This document shows positions 7,571-16,616 of a DNA stretch of 64,000 nucleotides, one piece after another. How positions within the stretch are numbered: the first letter of the stretch is position 1; each line of letters starts with the position of its first letter. Made by a program: the position numbers and the translations under genes. The stretch lies in contig JBGCGD010000018.1 in the NCBI GenBank assembly GCA_045110515.1, positions 16,889 to 80,888 of the forward strand, read 5' to 3'. Below the pieces are notes generated by a model. It did no database searches and was not told the origin of the DNA. It saw only the letters and a program-made list of their open reading frames with translations. Source of the DNA: Granulosicoccus sp045110515 (lineage in GTDB: Bacteria > Pseudomonadota > Gammaproteobacteria > Granulosicoccales > Granulosicoccaceae).

Positions 7571-10051
7571 TTACTGTAGAGCCTTGCAGATTAGCGGATC
7601 ATCGAGTATTAAAAATTCTTCGTCACCGGTGTCATTGGGGACCGTCATGGTGCAATTGGGAAGCCCCGTTCTGATGACAGTAAGTATTTCACCCGGTGAT
7701 ACTTCCGCTTGTATGAACCCCTCGGAATCAACCAGCACCGGGTTAGGGTCGCGATTGACAAAGCCATCGCGAACGATTTCACCGTTTTCATCAATGATCG
7801 TTGCTATGAGCAACACCCGCACTCTGGATTCCGCGTTCACGCGATAGACAACGCCCGGGTACACTGTAAATCTAAACGTGTTCTCACTCAGCGTACTGGT
7901 CAATGCAGATCTGGGTATGAGTTTTACAACGTACTCACGTAAGGGTTCCAATCCTACAAATCGCTTTTCTCCCGCGCGGCTTTCACCCGTTCTCAGGCCA
8001 TTGATGTAGATATCAAATTCAGTGTCGTCATCAACCCCTTTGATTTGGATGATGACACCCGATTGGCCCACTCCTACACCACCAAAAGCAAATCCCTGGC
8101 TATCTATTCCGATGTTGGTTCCAAGATTTATAGAGCTGTTCCTTGTGCTTTCATCCTCGTCATTGGTGTTCCAGTCTGCGTTAAATTTCAACGCGAAGCT
8201 TTCATGATCAATATTTGCACTCAAGCCTAAGCCTTCACTTTCCTCATTGATTTCTGAGCGGAGGGTGGTCTCCCATTGAATGGGGTTTTTCTCGTCTGAG
8301 CGAACGCTATGGCTGAGACTGAGTAGTCCGCTGTCGGCGTTTTCCGCACTTCGTGACAGGTCTAACCCTAATTCTGTACTGCCTCTTGGTTCATCAACAG
8401 AAACTGTGAACCCCAAGTTAAGAGAGCGTCCGTCGTTGTTTTGCTGATAGTTAAAATTCATAGTCGTCCGCAGTGTGCTGGACTTAAAAAGAAGATGTCT
8501 GAACGAGACGTTGACGTCTGAAGTTGTTCGGGGATTGTCTGCAGACCTGCCTACTTTTCGCTGGTTATATCTTGCGTTTAACGATGATTTACCAAATGTT
8601 CTGGTCCAGGATGCACTGTACTGTGTGAACGGTCCCGGAATAATACTTTTCAAAAAAGGGTCATCGGTTAAGCTATCACCGGCTCTGAACCAACTACCGC
8701 TTAGGCTGTAGCTCATGCGCGCATTTGTATATCCCAACCTTAGTGTGCCGGCGCGTAGCTGTTCGGAACCACCACTTAGAGTGAACTGCAAAGAAAGTTT
8801 TGGCCCGAGTAGAATATATTCTGCTTCAGCCAGAGCCAGTGTATTTGCACCAATGAGGCTGAGATTCCAGGCTGAGTTATCGGTGATTCGTCTGGCGAAA
8901 TTCAACCCACCCAATGAAATATCACTAAGCTCCGGTATGAGATTCAGATCGGTAAATTCAACCGGTATCCCAAACGTCAAACCGAAGATTGTTTCGTCGC
9001 GCGGCGGAATGCTTGTGCTCTTGGTGAACAAACGAAACTCGCTACGCAGGCCTGATACCGGATCATAAATACGTATTTCTACCTCGTAAGTTCCATTGGG
9101 TAGCGATACGGTGTTGATAGCCTGATTGCCCGCAGGGTAGGTATCAGCAACGTATACACGATCGTCGACAACCATTTGCACCTGTGAGCGCCGGGGCAGG
9201 TACACTGCCACTTCTGAACTAAATGCGTCATCTAAATCTATTCGGGTGCGCAAAGAGCTCTCAAAACTAGCGCCGAGAATATCGACATTCGATAAAGCTG
9301 AGCCCGACTCAAAGGCAAAAGAACCGAAAGACAGGGAATGGTTTCGGAATAGATGGGTTAAGCGGGCCGTTTCTAGTCGAGTACGTTCTGTTCGCGTGTT
9401 GTAGTCTAACTCGGCAAAGATTGTCCCCTTGCCGTAGTTTGCGAATGCGCGAGCTGATAAATCTACCGCTTGTCTACCGTCACTGGTATTTGTGCCCAAT
9501 GCATTTAGCGATAGGATCGAGCTCTTACGATTTTCAGGCTCTGGTAAGTAACGAGCAGAATCAGCGTACTGAACAGATTGGAGAGATTGCTCCAGAAACA
9601 AATCCAGTTTCAGTAAATCAGCGTCGTAGATTATCGCAAGCGGGTCAGGATCGATTTGCCCACAGCCTGGTGGGTCGTCGCTGGCGTAACACACTAAGTG
9701 ACCGTTGGTGGGTAGTACCTCCTGCAGCAGAGCTGTTAAACGTGCAGGGTCCTCGATGCCTTCCAGCATGTCGACGACGGCTGTAGGGTCTTCAAAAGTG
9801 AGTGTTTCTGCATCGGCTGTTACTAGCGTATTGCCTACCTTACGCTCGTTGTAATGAATATCGATAACAACGGTCTGTGCCTCGATCAGAGATTCGAAAC
9901 CAGCGGGTACTGCATCGCTGATAGACATTGAACCGCTGCTTTGAGCCAGCAGGTTTGAGCTGATAGCGAGCAGCACACAAGCTGCCATTGAGTTGACACT
10001 GTCAGGTGCTTTTGATTGGCGTGGTCGGTCAGCCCGACAAGTAAAAAACAA
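7571..10051 (-). CDS. Outer-membrane usher, CS1/TcfC-like
   Basis: An 826-residue outer-membrane protein. The mature N-terminus has AVPAGFESL followed by a Q-x-VVIDIHYN segment, resembling the start of alternative (CS1-type, CooC/TcfC) ushers rather than the classical FimD type. A long middle part alternates short polar and aromatic strands (for example NARMSYSLSGSWFRAG), as expected for a 24-strand pore. The C-terminal part (from about residue 660) contains IQIKGVDDDTEFDIYING and a late cysteine pair, resembling periplasmic C-terminal domains. The frame opens at 10051; the hydrophobic signal core MAACVLLAISSNLLAQ starts at about residue 22, so a start at 9988 is possible. Function: secretion and ordered assembly of the pilins encoded nearby. 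Confidence 0.8.
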   Translation of the reverse strand: MFFTCRADRPRQSKAPDSVNSMAACVLLAISSNLLAQSSGSMSISDAVPAGFESLIEAQTVVIDIHYNERKVGNTLVTADAETLTFEDPTAVVDMLEGIEDPARLTALLQEVLPTNGHLVCYASDDPPGCGQIDPDPLAIIYDADLLKLDLFLEQSLQSVQYADSARYLPEPENRKSSILSLNALGTNTSDGRQAVDLSARAFANYGKGTIFAELDYNTRTERTRLETARLTHLFRNHSLSFGSFAFESGSALSNVDILGASFESSLRTRIDLDDAFSSEVAVYLPRRSQVQMVVDDRVYVADTYPAGNQAINTVSLPNGTYEVEIRIYDPVSGLRSEFRLFTKSTSIPPRDETIFGLTFGIPVEFTDLNLIPELSDISLGGLNFARRITDNSAWNLSLIGANTLALAEAEYILLGPKLSLQFTLSGGSEQLRAGTLRLGYTNARMSYSLSGSWFRAGDSLTDDPFLKSIIPGPFTQYSASWTRTFGKSSLNARYNQRKVGRSADNPRTTSDVNVSFRHLLFKSSTLRTTMNFNYQQNNDGRSLNLGFTVSVDEPRGSTELGLDLSRSAENADSGLLSLSHSVRSDEKNPIQWETTLRSEINEESEGLGLSANIDHESFALKFNADWNTNDEDESTRNSSINLGTNIGIDSQGFAFGGVGVGQSGVIIQIKGVDDDTEFDIYINGLRTGESRAGEKRFVGLEPLREYVVKLIPRSALTSTLSENTFRFTVYPGVVYRVNAESRVRVLLIATIIDENGEIVRDGFVNRDPNPVLVDSEGFIQAEVSPGEILTVIRTGLPNCTMTVPNDTGDEEFLILDDPLICKALQ

Positions 10052-10202
10052 AGCTGGTTGATCTCAAACGCGAACTGGTCTTTGTTGTTTGTTAGCTCAC
10101 GTCAATCGTGCCAGCAAACAACTCAAATGGCTGTACGGAGTGTAGTTCACCCGTGCTTCAGGGTTCAGCAGATTTAACTTTTTAGGGTAGTGACAAGTGA
10201 CA

Positions 10203-10937
10203 CTAACCGATATGAAAGCCTCCATTAACGGATAGATCGGTGCCAGTAATGTAGCCGCTATCCTTGCTGGCAAGAAAGGCGATAGATTTGGCGATCTCAA
10301 TGGGTTCGGCGAATCTACCCACCGGTATTTGCTGAATTATTTTGCTTCTCACTTTTTCAGGCACTGCTTCAATCATCGGAGACTGGACATACCCTGGCGA
10401 CACGCTGTTAACGGTGATGCCCTCTTTTGCCACCTCGCGGGCGAGAGCTCGTGTGAATCCTGTCATGCCAGCCTTGGCCGCCGAGTAATTGGTTTGACCG
10501 ATTTGTCCGCGTTGGCCATTCACTGAAGACACATTGATGATTCTTCCGTAGCCTCGTTCTGTCATGCGGGCCACAACTGGCTGGCTGACGTTGAAAACGC
10601 TATCCAGATTAGTGCGAATAACATCAGACCATTGCTGTGCAGAGAGCGTAGAAATTTTCGCATCGCGTGTAATGCCTGCCGCATTAACCAGAATAGCGAT
10701 AGGCCCTATGTCGCTCTCTATAGTTCGTATAGCTTGGTTGCATGCGTCGGAATCAGTTACATCAAATGGCATGAGTACGCACTCTGTATTGGCAGCCGTA
10801 AATTCGCCCTGTATTCGCGTGGCCTCAGCCGGATGACAATTCGCAACAACTGTATACCCTTCGTCTGTAAAGAGTTGGCAGACAGCGGTGCCAATTGCAC
10901 CTGTTCCACCGGTAACTAATGCCACTGACTGACTCAT
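10203..10937 (-). CDS. phaB: Acetoacetyl-CoA reductase (short-chain dehydrogenase)
   Basis: A 244-residue SDR enzyme. The nucleotide-binding motif TGGTGAIG lies at residues 8-15 and the catalytic triad is Ser138, Tyr151, Lys155 (NVSSVNGQ ... NYSAAKAG). The segment VNGQRGQIGQTNYSAAKAG and the PGYVQSPM region are characteristic of PhaB, which reduces acetoacetyl-CoA to (R)-3-hydroxybutyryl-CoA for polyhydroxybutyrate. The ATG at 10937 is preferred over an upstream frame opening at 10964 because GAGGAAA lies six bases before it. No PHA synthase or thiolase is in the window, so the pathway is partial here. An alternative is the closely related FabG, but the motif pattern favours PhaB. Confidence 0.85.
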   Translation of the reverse strand: MSQSVALVTGGTGAIGTAVCQLFTDEGYTVVANCHPAEATRIQGEFTAANTECVLMPFDVTDSDACNQAIRTIESDIGPIAILVNAAGITRDAKISTLSAQQWSDVIRTNLDSVFNVSQPVVARMTERGYGRIINVSSVNGQRGQIGQTNYSAAKAGMTGFTRALAREVAKEGITVNSVSPGYVQSPMIEAVPEKVRSKIIQQIPVGRFAEPIEIAKSIAFLASKDSGYITGTDLSVNGGFHIG

Positions 10938-10970
10938 GTTTAATTTCCTCGGTTGGGCGAACAAAAAGGA

Positions 10971-11693
10971 TTAACTCAGGGCTTTAGCTACTGCTGCTTG
11001 TGCGTGGATCGCAGTGGTATCAAAGAGCGGAATATCGGTGTGCGACTGATCAATTAGAAGGGTAATTTCGGTGCATCCTAAAATAACGGCCTCGCACCCT
11101 TGTTCTGCCAGAGTGCTCACAATGTCTAAATAGGCTTCCCGAGATTCTGATCGGATAGTTCCGCGGCATAGTTCTTCATAAATTATCTTATGAACAATTG
11201 CCTGGTCGTTCTCATTCGGAACTAGGACATCAAAGTCATAGTGTGCCTGCATTCGCCCCTTGTAAAACTGATCGCTCATGGTGAACCCTGTGCCCAAGAG
11301 TGCTACCTTTTTATGCCCAGCTAAAGATAAAGCCTTGGCGGTGGGGTCTACGATATGCAGTAGTGGCAAGTTGACATCTTGCATTGTCTCGTTCGCGACT
11401 TTATGCATCGTGTTGGTCGCGATAACGATAAAATCTGCACCTGCGCGCTCTAAGGATTTGGCAGCCTGATTCATACATTCACCGGCGCCTTTCCAATCGC
11501 CTGCATGTTGCAGTGTCTCGATTGCGGCGAAATCTAGGCTGTTAAGGATGATCCTGGCCGAGTGCAAACCTCCCAGCGCTTGCTTAATGCCTTTATTGAT
11601 GGCTTGGTAATATAGCAAGGTAGATTCCCAGCTCATGCCGCCGATGATGCCTATTGATTGGCTGCTGTGGGTACCTGTTGAACTGAATGACAT
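10971..11693 (-). CDS. Aspartate/glutamate racemase family protein (YgeA type)
   Basis: A 240-residue protein with the family start IGIIGGMSWEST and the two active-site regions: ATNTMHK, where Thr93 replaces the first catalytic cysteine, and LGCTE with Cys207. The Thr/Cys combination is what I recall for YgeA-type racemases of broad or L-biased specificity, in contrast to Cys/Cys aspartate racemases. Such cytosolic PLP-independent enzymes interconvert amino-acid enantiomers or act on related acids. It lies 33 bases upstream of phaB on the same strand and is probably co-transcribed with it. Family firm, substrate open. Confidence 0.83.
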   Translation of the reverse strand: MSFSSTGTHSSQSIGIIGGMSWESTLLYYQAINKGIKQALGGLHSARIILNSLDFAAIETLQHAGDWKGAGECMNQAAKSLERAGADFIVIATNTMHKVANETMQDVNLPLLHIVDPTAKALSLAGHKKVALLGTGFTMSDQFYKGRMQAHYDFDVLVPNENDQAIVHKIIYEELCRGTIRSESREAYLDIVSTLAEQGCEAVILGCTEITLLIDQSHTDIPLFDTTAIHAQAAVAKALS

Positions 11694-12125
11694 AGCGAGC
11701 CCGCGATTTAGTGTTGCGACAATGATTGTGAGTTTAGTGACTTCTCATACTTCTCGCCAATAGCCGGATTGCATAAGGAGAGGCATCTGAGGTCTAAAGA
11801 CTGAGTGTTTTATGATTGAACTTACGGATGTGTACGATAAACACGAGTATATATTTTGGTACTTCTTATGTGTGAATTCAGTCATTTTAAGTATAGGCAT
11901 GTGAAAAAATGAGTGACTAGGTCATCAGTGCTAGGTTAAATAAATCTCAGTAGAGAGTGTCGATTTCGAGAAGAGTGTCAAGATTTGATTCAAGACAACA
12001 ACACTGGCGACCCAACCGCTCAGGTCAACATGTTTTTACCCGTTCTTTACTTTAGTGTTGAACAGGCTTTTGGTAAAAAATCCGCTGTAAAAACTTAGGC
12101 CTTGTTAAGGAGTGCTAAAGATGCG
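11694..12125. other. Intergenic region between racemase start and large FAD/Fe-S gene stop
   Basis: A 432-base stretch with no coding frame I can support, and no tRNA-like or strong terminator structure. It should contain the promoter for the racemase-phaB pair (minus strand). The right-hand end is T/A rich and could contain a weak terminator for the 12126-15023 gene, but the stem is too short to call. Confidence 0.5.
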
Positions 12126-15023
12126 TTATAGGCATTTCTCAATCACTTGTACTGGGTGCATCTGTTGCAATTCAGAATGATCTTTGACTTGCTCATGGCA
12201 GCTAAAGCCATTGGTCACCACAATGGTATCTTTAGCTGCGCGTTGTAAGGTAGGGTTCAATTTTCGAGTAAAGAGGGCTAGGCCTAAGTGTCGGGTTTTC
12301 TCTTTCATTCCAAAAGTGCCGGCCATGCCGCAGCAGCTTGACTCAGGCTCTTCGATGACCTTAAAGCATCGTTTCATCCACGTGCGATCATATGAACCAC
12401 CGGAAGACTTTTCATGGCAATGTACGTGTAGTACAGCTTTGTTTAAGGTTGTTTTAGGTTCTATACCGTGTGCGTCCAGGAACTCGGTCAAGGTACACGT
12501 TCTCGCTCGGATGTCCTGAGCTCTAGCATCCTCAGCATGAGTACGCTGAATTTCATCTTTAAACACAGACAAGCATGAGGGTTCTAATACGATTAATTGT
12601 GAACCGTCAGGAAGCTGGGGATAAAGCGTTTCGAGTATGTCTTGAAGCTGTTGTTTGGCTTGCGCTAAAAAACCGTATTCATAAAGAGGCCTGCCGCAGC
12701 AGAAATGAGCTCTTGACACTGCGACCTTAAATCCGCAACGTGACAACACCTTGATCGCACTGATCAATACGCCCGGTCGGTAATGAGCATTGACTGTATC
12801 TGACCAAAGAACCACAGGGGGATGGCTTTCATCGCCAAACCAGAAAAAATGAGCGTCTTGGGACTGTGCGTGCTGTGTTGTCCAGCCTTTAAAACTGAGC
12901 TTGGCAAGCTCGGGTAGGTTTTTCTCTTGGCTAATTCCCAGCCATTTTTTTACCACACTGCCTGCGGTGCTTTTTTGCAATCTATTGGTTAGGCCTGCAA
13001 ATGGTGCAAGCTTTGGAAGCGTTGTACCTATTTTACCGAAAACATGATGACTGAAAGGGCGTGATTTTCGTTGATAATGCGCGGACATAAACTCCGCTTT
13101 ATACGATGCGATATCCACTTGAGTGGGGCATTCATGTTTGCAGGCTTTGCAAGACAAGCAATGTTCTAATGAGTCTGCTATTGCGTCGTTGTCCCAACCA
13201 TCTTTTATAACGTCTCCTCTGAGCATTTCGTGTAGTAGATGCGCTCGCCCACGGGTAGAATAGCGTTCCTCTCCGCTAACCTGATAACTCGGGCACATGG
13301 CTCCAGATTGAGCACGGCATTTTCCCATGCCGATACATCGTTCTGACGATCGTCCAAACCCTTCGAGGTCTTCTACAAATGCAAGTGATGTGGTGGGAGC
13401 AGGGCGTTGATACTCAGGACCGAAGCGTAAATTCTCATCCATCTTGTAGGCGTCTATCAGCTTACCGGGGTTCATACGTTTTTCAGGATCCCAGGCTGCT
13501 TTAAACTGTTGGAATGCACGCATCAAATTCGTGCCAAACATAATGGGCAGGAACTCAGCTTTTGCTTGACCATCTCCATGTTCGCCGCTTAACGACCCAC
13601 CGAATTTAACGACAAGTTCGGCAATCTCTCGACTGAAGTTTTTCCAATGCTTAACGCCTTCGCTTGTTCGGGTGTCAAAGGTTATCCGTGCATGTATACA
13701 TCCGTCGCCAAAATGACCGTAGAGGCTGGTTGAGTAGCCGTAGCGATCCACTAAGGTTTGAAATGCGCGTAGATAATCACCTAACTGATTGGGATCCACC
13801 GCTGTGTCTTCCCATCCAACAACGGGGTCTGGTTGAGTTGGATCAAGGTTCATCGCCGTGGCAGAAGCACCTTGTTCGCGAATGCTCCATATATCGGTGA
13901 CCTGTGAGGGTTCGCTGATAAGCTTAACCGCCCGGACTCTTGCGGAATCATTCATGGTACGCTCGAATCTGTCGCATAAGTCACTTAGCGCAGCAGTATC
14001 TTTAGCGGCAAGTTCGGTTAGTATCCAGGCTTTGCCCTCAGGTAATAGGGCCACTTCACGTTGCTTAAGGTTGCGATCATTCAGTCCACCGATGATGCTC
14101 CAATCCAAACCTTCCATTGCGATGGGTTCAAACGGCATTATCTCCGGGACGCAGTCACCTGCGATATAAATATTATCGAATCCCAATACAACGAGTTGTT
14201 TATGATTCGGGTTTTCGATAAGAGATACTTTTGCCTGTAGTACAGATACCAAGGTGCCTTCTGATCCGACTAACGCGCGCGCAACGTTGAATCCGTTTTC
14301 TGGGAGTAGTTGGTCTAAGTTATAGCCGGAGACTCGCCTTTTAATACTTGGATAGCGAGAGCGGATGTCATCCTCGTACTCATCTCGAATAGATTTAAGT
14401 TGTCGGTAAATCTGTGCGCGCCCATCATTTTTAGAAATGATCTCTTCAAGTTCGGTATCTGATGTGGGGCCTACCCAAAACTGGTCACCGGCTGCCGTTA
14501 ATACTTCCAATTCGACAACGTTTTCTACGGTTTTTCCGGCTAGCATCGAATGAGGGCCACAGGAGTTATTACCAATCATGCCACCTAATGTGCATCGGCT
14601 ATGCGTGGCAGGATCGGGTCCAAAGGTCAGGCCGTATTGCTCCGCTGCGGCTTTTAACGCATCGCAAACTATGCCAGGCTCAACAACCGCCTCGCCAGCT
14701 TCGGTGTCAATAGACACAACGTTGTTCATATAACGAGAGCAGTCAAGAATGACGGCTTCGTTAACACACTGTCCATTCTGCGAGGTTCCACCGCCTCGCA
14801 TGAGTACGGCTAAACCGTGTTCCCGACAATATTTTGTGGTGAGCTTTACGTCGTCGATGTTCTTCGGAAAAACAACACCCAGTGGAATCTGGCGGTAGTT
14901 AGATGCATCGCTGGTATACAACGCCACACCGGCAGCGGAGAAGTCGCAATCGCCCTGTAAGGAGTTGCGTAGCTCTTCATGAAGATGAGCCAATTCCGGG
15001 TGGTGTGTTTTGATTGCCGTCAT
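12126..15023 (-). CDS. FAD-linked oxidase with Fe-S domain (YdiJ / D-2-hydroxyacid dehydrogenase-like)
   Basis: A 965-residue fused enzyme. The N-terminal PCMH-type FAD domain spans about 38-215, with RGGGTSQNGQ and GGMIGNNSCG as flavin-contacting loops. The FAD-linked oxidase C-terminal domain follows to about 530, with YGHFGDGCIHAR and SGEHGDG supplying metal or substrate residues. Two ferredoxin-like cysteine clusters sit near 563 (CIGMGKC) and 619 (CLSCKACKHEC), and the CCG-type domain has SCCGMAG near 893. The architecture matches YdiJ, a D-2-hydroxyglutarate dehydrogenase, and D-lactate dehydrogenases that pass electrons to the respiratory chain. It is divergent from the LysR gene starting about 100 bases away. 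Substrate inferred only as a D-2-hydroxyacid. Confidence 0.88.
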   Translation of the reverse strand: MTAIKTHHPELAHLHEELRNSLQGDCDFSAAGVALYTSDASNYRQIPLGVVFPKNIDDVKLTTKYCREHGLAVLMRGGGTSQNGQCVNEAVILDCSRYMNNVVSIDTEAGEAVVEPGIVCDALKAAAEQYGLTFGPDPATHSRCTLGGMIGNNSCGPHSMLAGKTVENVVELEVLTAAGDQFWVGPTSDTELEEIISKNDGRAQIYRQLKSIRDEYEDDIRSRYPSIKRRVSGYNLDQLLPENGFNVARALVGSEGTLVSVLQAKVSLIENPNHKQLVVLGFDNIYIAGDCVPEIMPFEPIAMEGLDWSIIGGLNDRNLKQREVALLPEGKAWILTELAAKDTAALSDLCDRFERTMNDSARVRAVKLISEPSQVTDIWSIREQGASATAMNLDPTQPDPVVGWEDTAVDPNQLGDYLRAFQTLVDRYGYSTSLYGHFGDGCIHARITFDTRTSEGVKHWKNFSREIAELVVKFGGSLSGEHGDGQAKAEFLPIMFGTNLMRAFQQFKAAWDPEKRMNPGKLIDAYKMDENLRFGPEYQRPAPTTSLAFVEDLEGFGRSSERCIGMGKCRAQSGAMCPSYQVSGEERYSTRGRAHLLHEMLRGDVIKDGWDNDAIADSLEHCLSCKACKHECPTQVDIASYKAEFMSAHYQRKSRPFSHHVFGKIGTTLPKLAPFAGLTNRLQKSTAGSVVKKWLGISQEKNLPELAKLSFKGWTTQHAQSQDAHFFWFGDESHPPVVLWSDTVNAHYRPGVLISAIKVLSRCGFKVAVSRAHFCCGRPLYEYGFLAQAKQQLQDILETLYPQLPDGSQLIVLEPSCLSVFKDEIQRTHAEDARAQDIRARTCTLTEFLDAHGIEPKTTLNKAVLHVHCHEKSSGGSYDRTWMKRCFKVIEEPESSCCGMAGTFGMKEKTRHLGLALFTRKLNPTLQRAAKDTIVVTNGFSCHEQVKDHSELQQMHPVQVIEKCL

Positions 15024-15123
15024 TGCAGTGAAAGGTCAGACGTTGATTTAACGTACCCATTGTCGCATTGATTCAAATGGAATACGCTGATCGGAATCTA
15101 AGCTTCCATTACGGTACCCGATT

Positions 15124-16026
15124 CTGTCTATCGCACTTCTCAAAACGCTCATTGCCATCGCTGATCACGGAAGTTTTAGCAGCGCTGCCGATGCTGTCAA
15201 CATCACACAGGCGGCGGTAGGGCAACAAATGAAACGCCTCGAGAGCAACCTGGGTGTCGATTTATTTAATCGTAGTCAAAAAGCTCCTCAGTTAAATGCG
15301 CTAGCACTTGCGCTTATTCCCAAAGCGCGAGAGGTTGTGCACTCCTATGAAACCATGCTGGATGAATTAACCGGGGAAGGTCAATTAAATGGCGAGCTTA
15401 CACTGGGTGCAGTTCCATCCGCAATCCGCGCTTTAGTGCCGCTATCGGTTAGGGAATTAGTGCAGATATATCCGCAACTGCGTATACGGGTAGTGCCAGG
15501 ACTTACCAGCGATATGCTCGAGCAGGTAGAAAGAAACGCAATCGATTGCGCCATATTGAGCGATCCAGGAAATCTAGGGCCACACCTAAACTGGGTGCCA
15601 TTTGCTGAAGAAGAGCTCATTTTGCTAACGGCTGCGGATGTAAAAAAACGGGATCCAATGAAAATCCTCGAACAGATGCCCTATATACGGCACACGAGAC
15701 GGGCAGCAGTGGGTATGTTGGCCGAGCGTTGGTTAGCCGACCATGACGTAACTGTGCGCGCTTCAATGGAAATGGAATCTATAGAATCCTTAACGAGCAT
15801 GGTGGCGCATAACGTAGGCGTATCTATTGTGCCCAATGTCAGCGTACCCGATGCCATATTCGCGACATTGCGAAAAATTCGACTGCCTGAGCCCAGACAA
15901 TCCCGCGTGTTGGGAGTGGTTTCTAGGGCCGACAATAGTAAGATGCGGCTTATTGAAAAGCTTATTGAGCAACTTCAGCAAACGGTCAAAAAACGCGCTG
16001 GAAAGATGCCTCGGCAACTAAAATAA
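15124..16026 (+). CDS. LysR-type regulator with no standard start codon before its DNA-binding domain
   Basis: The HTH (ALLKTLIAIADHGSFSSAAD through QQMKRLESNLG) and a LysR substrate-binding domain are intact in one frame. The first ATG in that frame, 15229, lies after the recognition helix and would yield a 265-residue protein lacking most of the HTH. Between the in-frame TGA at 15088-15090 and 15229 there is no ATG, GTG or TTG. I place the start at CTG 15124, giving an N-terminus MSIALLKT; ATT 15121 is equally possible. A separate ATG at 15077 opens a different frame (MEYADRNLS) that could join by a -1 shift or reflect a one-base error or mutation. It lies between ydiJ-like and comDE genes and probably regulates them. 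Confidence 0.78.
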   Translation: MSIALLKTLIAIADHGSFSSAADAVNITQAAVGQQMKRLESNLGVDLFNRSQKAPQLNALALALIPKAREVVHSYETMLDELTGEGQLNGELTLGAVPSAIRALVPLSVRELVQIYPQLRIRVVPGLTSDMLEQVERNAIDCAILSDPGNLGPHLNWVPFAEEELILLTAADVKKRDPMKILEQMPYIRHTRRAAVGMLAERWLADHDVTVRASMEMESIESLTSMVAHNVGVSIVPNVSVPDAIFATLRKIRLPEPRQSRVLGVVSRADNSKMRLIEKLIEQLQQTVKKRAGKMPRQLK

Positions 16027-16034
16027 AACTTTAG

Positions 16035-16066
16035 TTTGACTTAAATATATTTTATTTGAGTTAAAT
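16035..16066 (+). promoter_or_regulatory. 20-base-spaced direct repeat upstream of comD
   Basis: TTTGACTTAAAT at 16035-16046 recurs as TTTGAGTTAAAT at 16055-16066, exactly 20 bases apart, that is two helical turns, within a very AT-rich stretch between the LysR stop and the comD GTG. Two in-phase sites could bind a regulator dimer, or the TTGACT and TTGAGT words may serve as -35 elements. I see the repeat directly; its function is inferred. Confidence 0.45.
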
Positions 16067-16116
16067 TTAATTTTAGTCCAGAATTCACACATCAACCACC
16101 GTTTTGGGGAAGTAGC

Positions 16117-16614
16117 GTGTCAGTCGACGACAAAATTGTTCAGGACCTTGTTAATAACAAGGTTGAGTTTGTAACTACAGTTCCGTGTAAGCAGTTAGCT
16201 GGTGTTATCGATAAAATCGATGCCAGCAAAGACATCTACCATATTCCGTCAAACAAAGAAGACGAGGGCATGGGTCTGTGTGCCGGTGCATTCATGGGAG
16301 GTAAGCGTCCAGCGATCATCATGCAAAACACGGCAATTGGTGTCACCATTAATACGCTGGTTACGTTAACTCAGTACTACCGCATGCCGTTGCCCATGAT
16401 CATCAGCTATCGCGGTGAACTCGGCGAGCCGGTTGCCTGCCAAGTAGAGATGGCGGTTCACACCAAAGCGTTACTCGCTCAGCTGAACATCCCGACCTAC
16501 CATTTCCACGATGAATCAGACGTGGAAGAATTCGACGCAATCCTAAAACACACTTACATGTGCAACAAGCCAGTGGCCATTCTCACTGATGCTTCATTCT
16601 GGAATGGGTACTAA
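16117..16614 (+). CDS. comD: Sulfopyruvate decarboxylase-like alpha subunit (ThDP enzyme, Pyr domain)
   Basis: A 165-residue protein starting at GTG 16117 after GGGGAAG. It equals the pyrimidine-binding half of a thiamine-diphosphate decarboxylase: VTTVPCKQLAGVID, then HIPSNKEDEGMGLCAGA with the glutamate (near residue 50) that activates the cofactor, then a loop with SYRGELGEP. Separate alpha and beta chains of this size are the ComD/ComE arrangement, which converts sulfopyruvate to sulfoacetaldehyde in coenzyme M biosynthesis or sulfonate breakdown; phosphonopyruvate decarboxylases are close relatives. The stop is two bases before the comE ATG. A bacterium of this type is unlikely to make coenzyme M, so catabolism is more plausible. 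Confidence 0.78.
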   Translation: MSVDDKIVQDLVNNKVEFVTTVPCKQLAGVIDKIDASKDIYHIPSNKEDEGMGLCAGAFMGGKRPAIIMQNTAIGVTINTLVTLTQYYRMPLPMIISYRGELGEPVACQVEMAVHTKALLAQLNIPTYHFHDESDVEEFDAILKHTYMCNKPVAILTDASFWNGY

Positions 16615-16616
16615 TC

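Noticed and set aside
12050..12125. Possible terminator behind the FAD/Fe-S gene
   Set aside because: The candidate stem is four or five pairs only, although T-rich sequence follows it on the minus strand.
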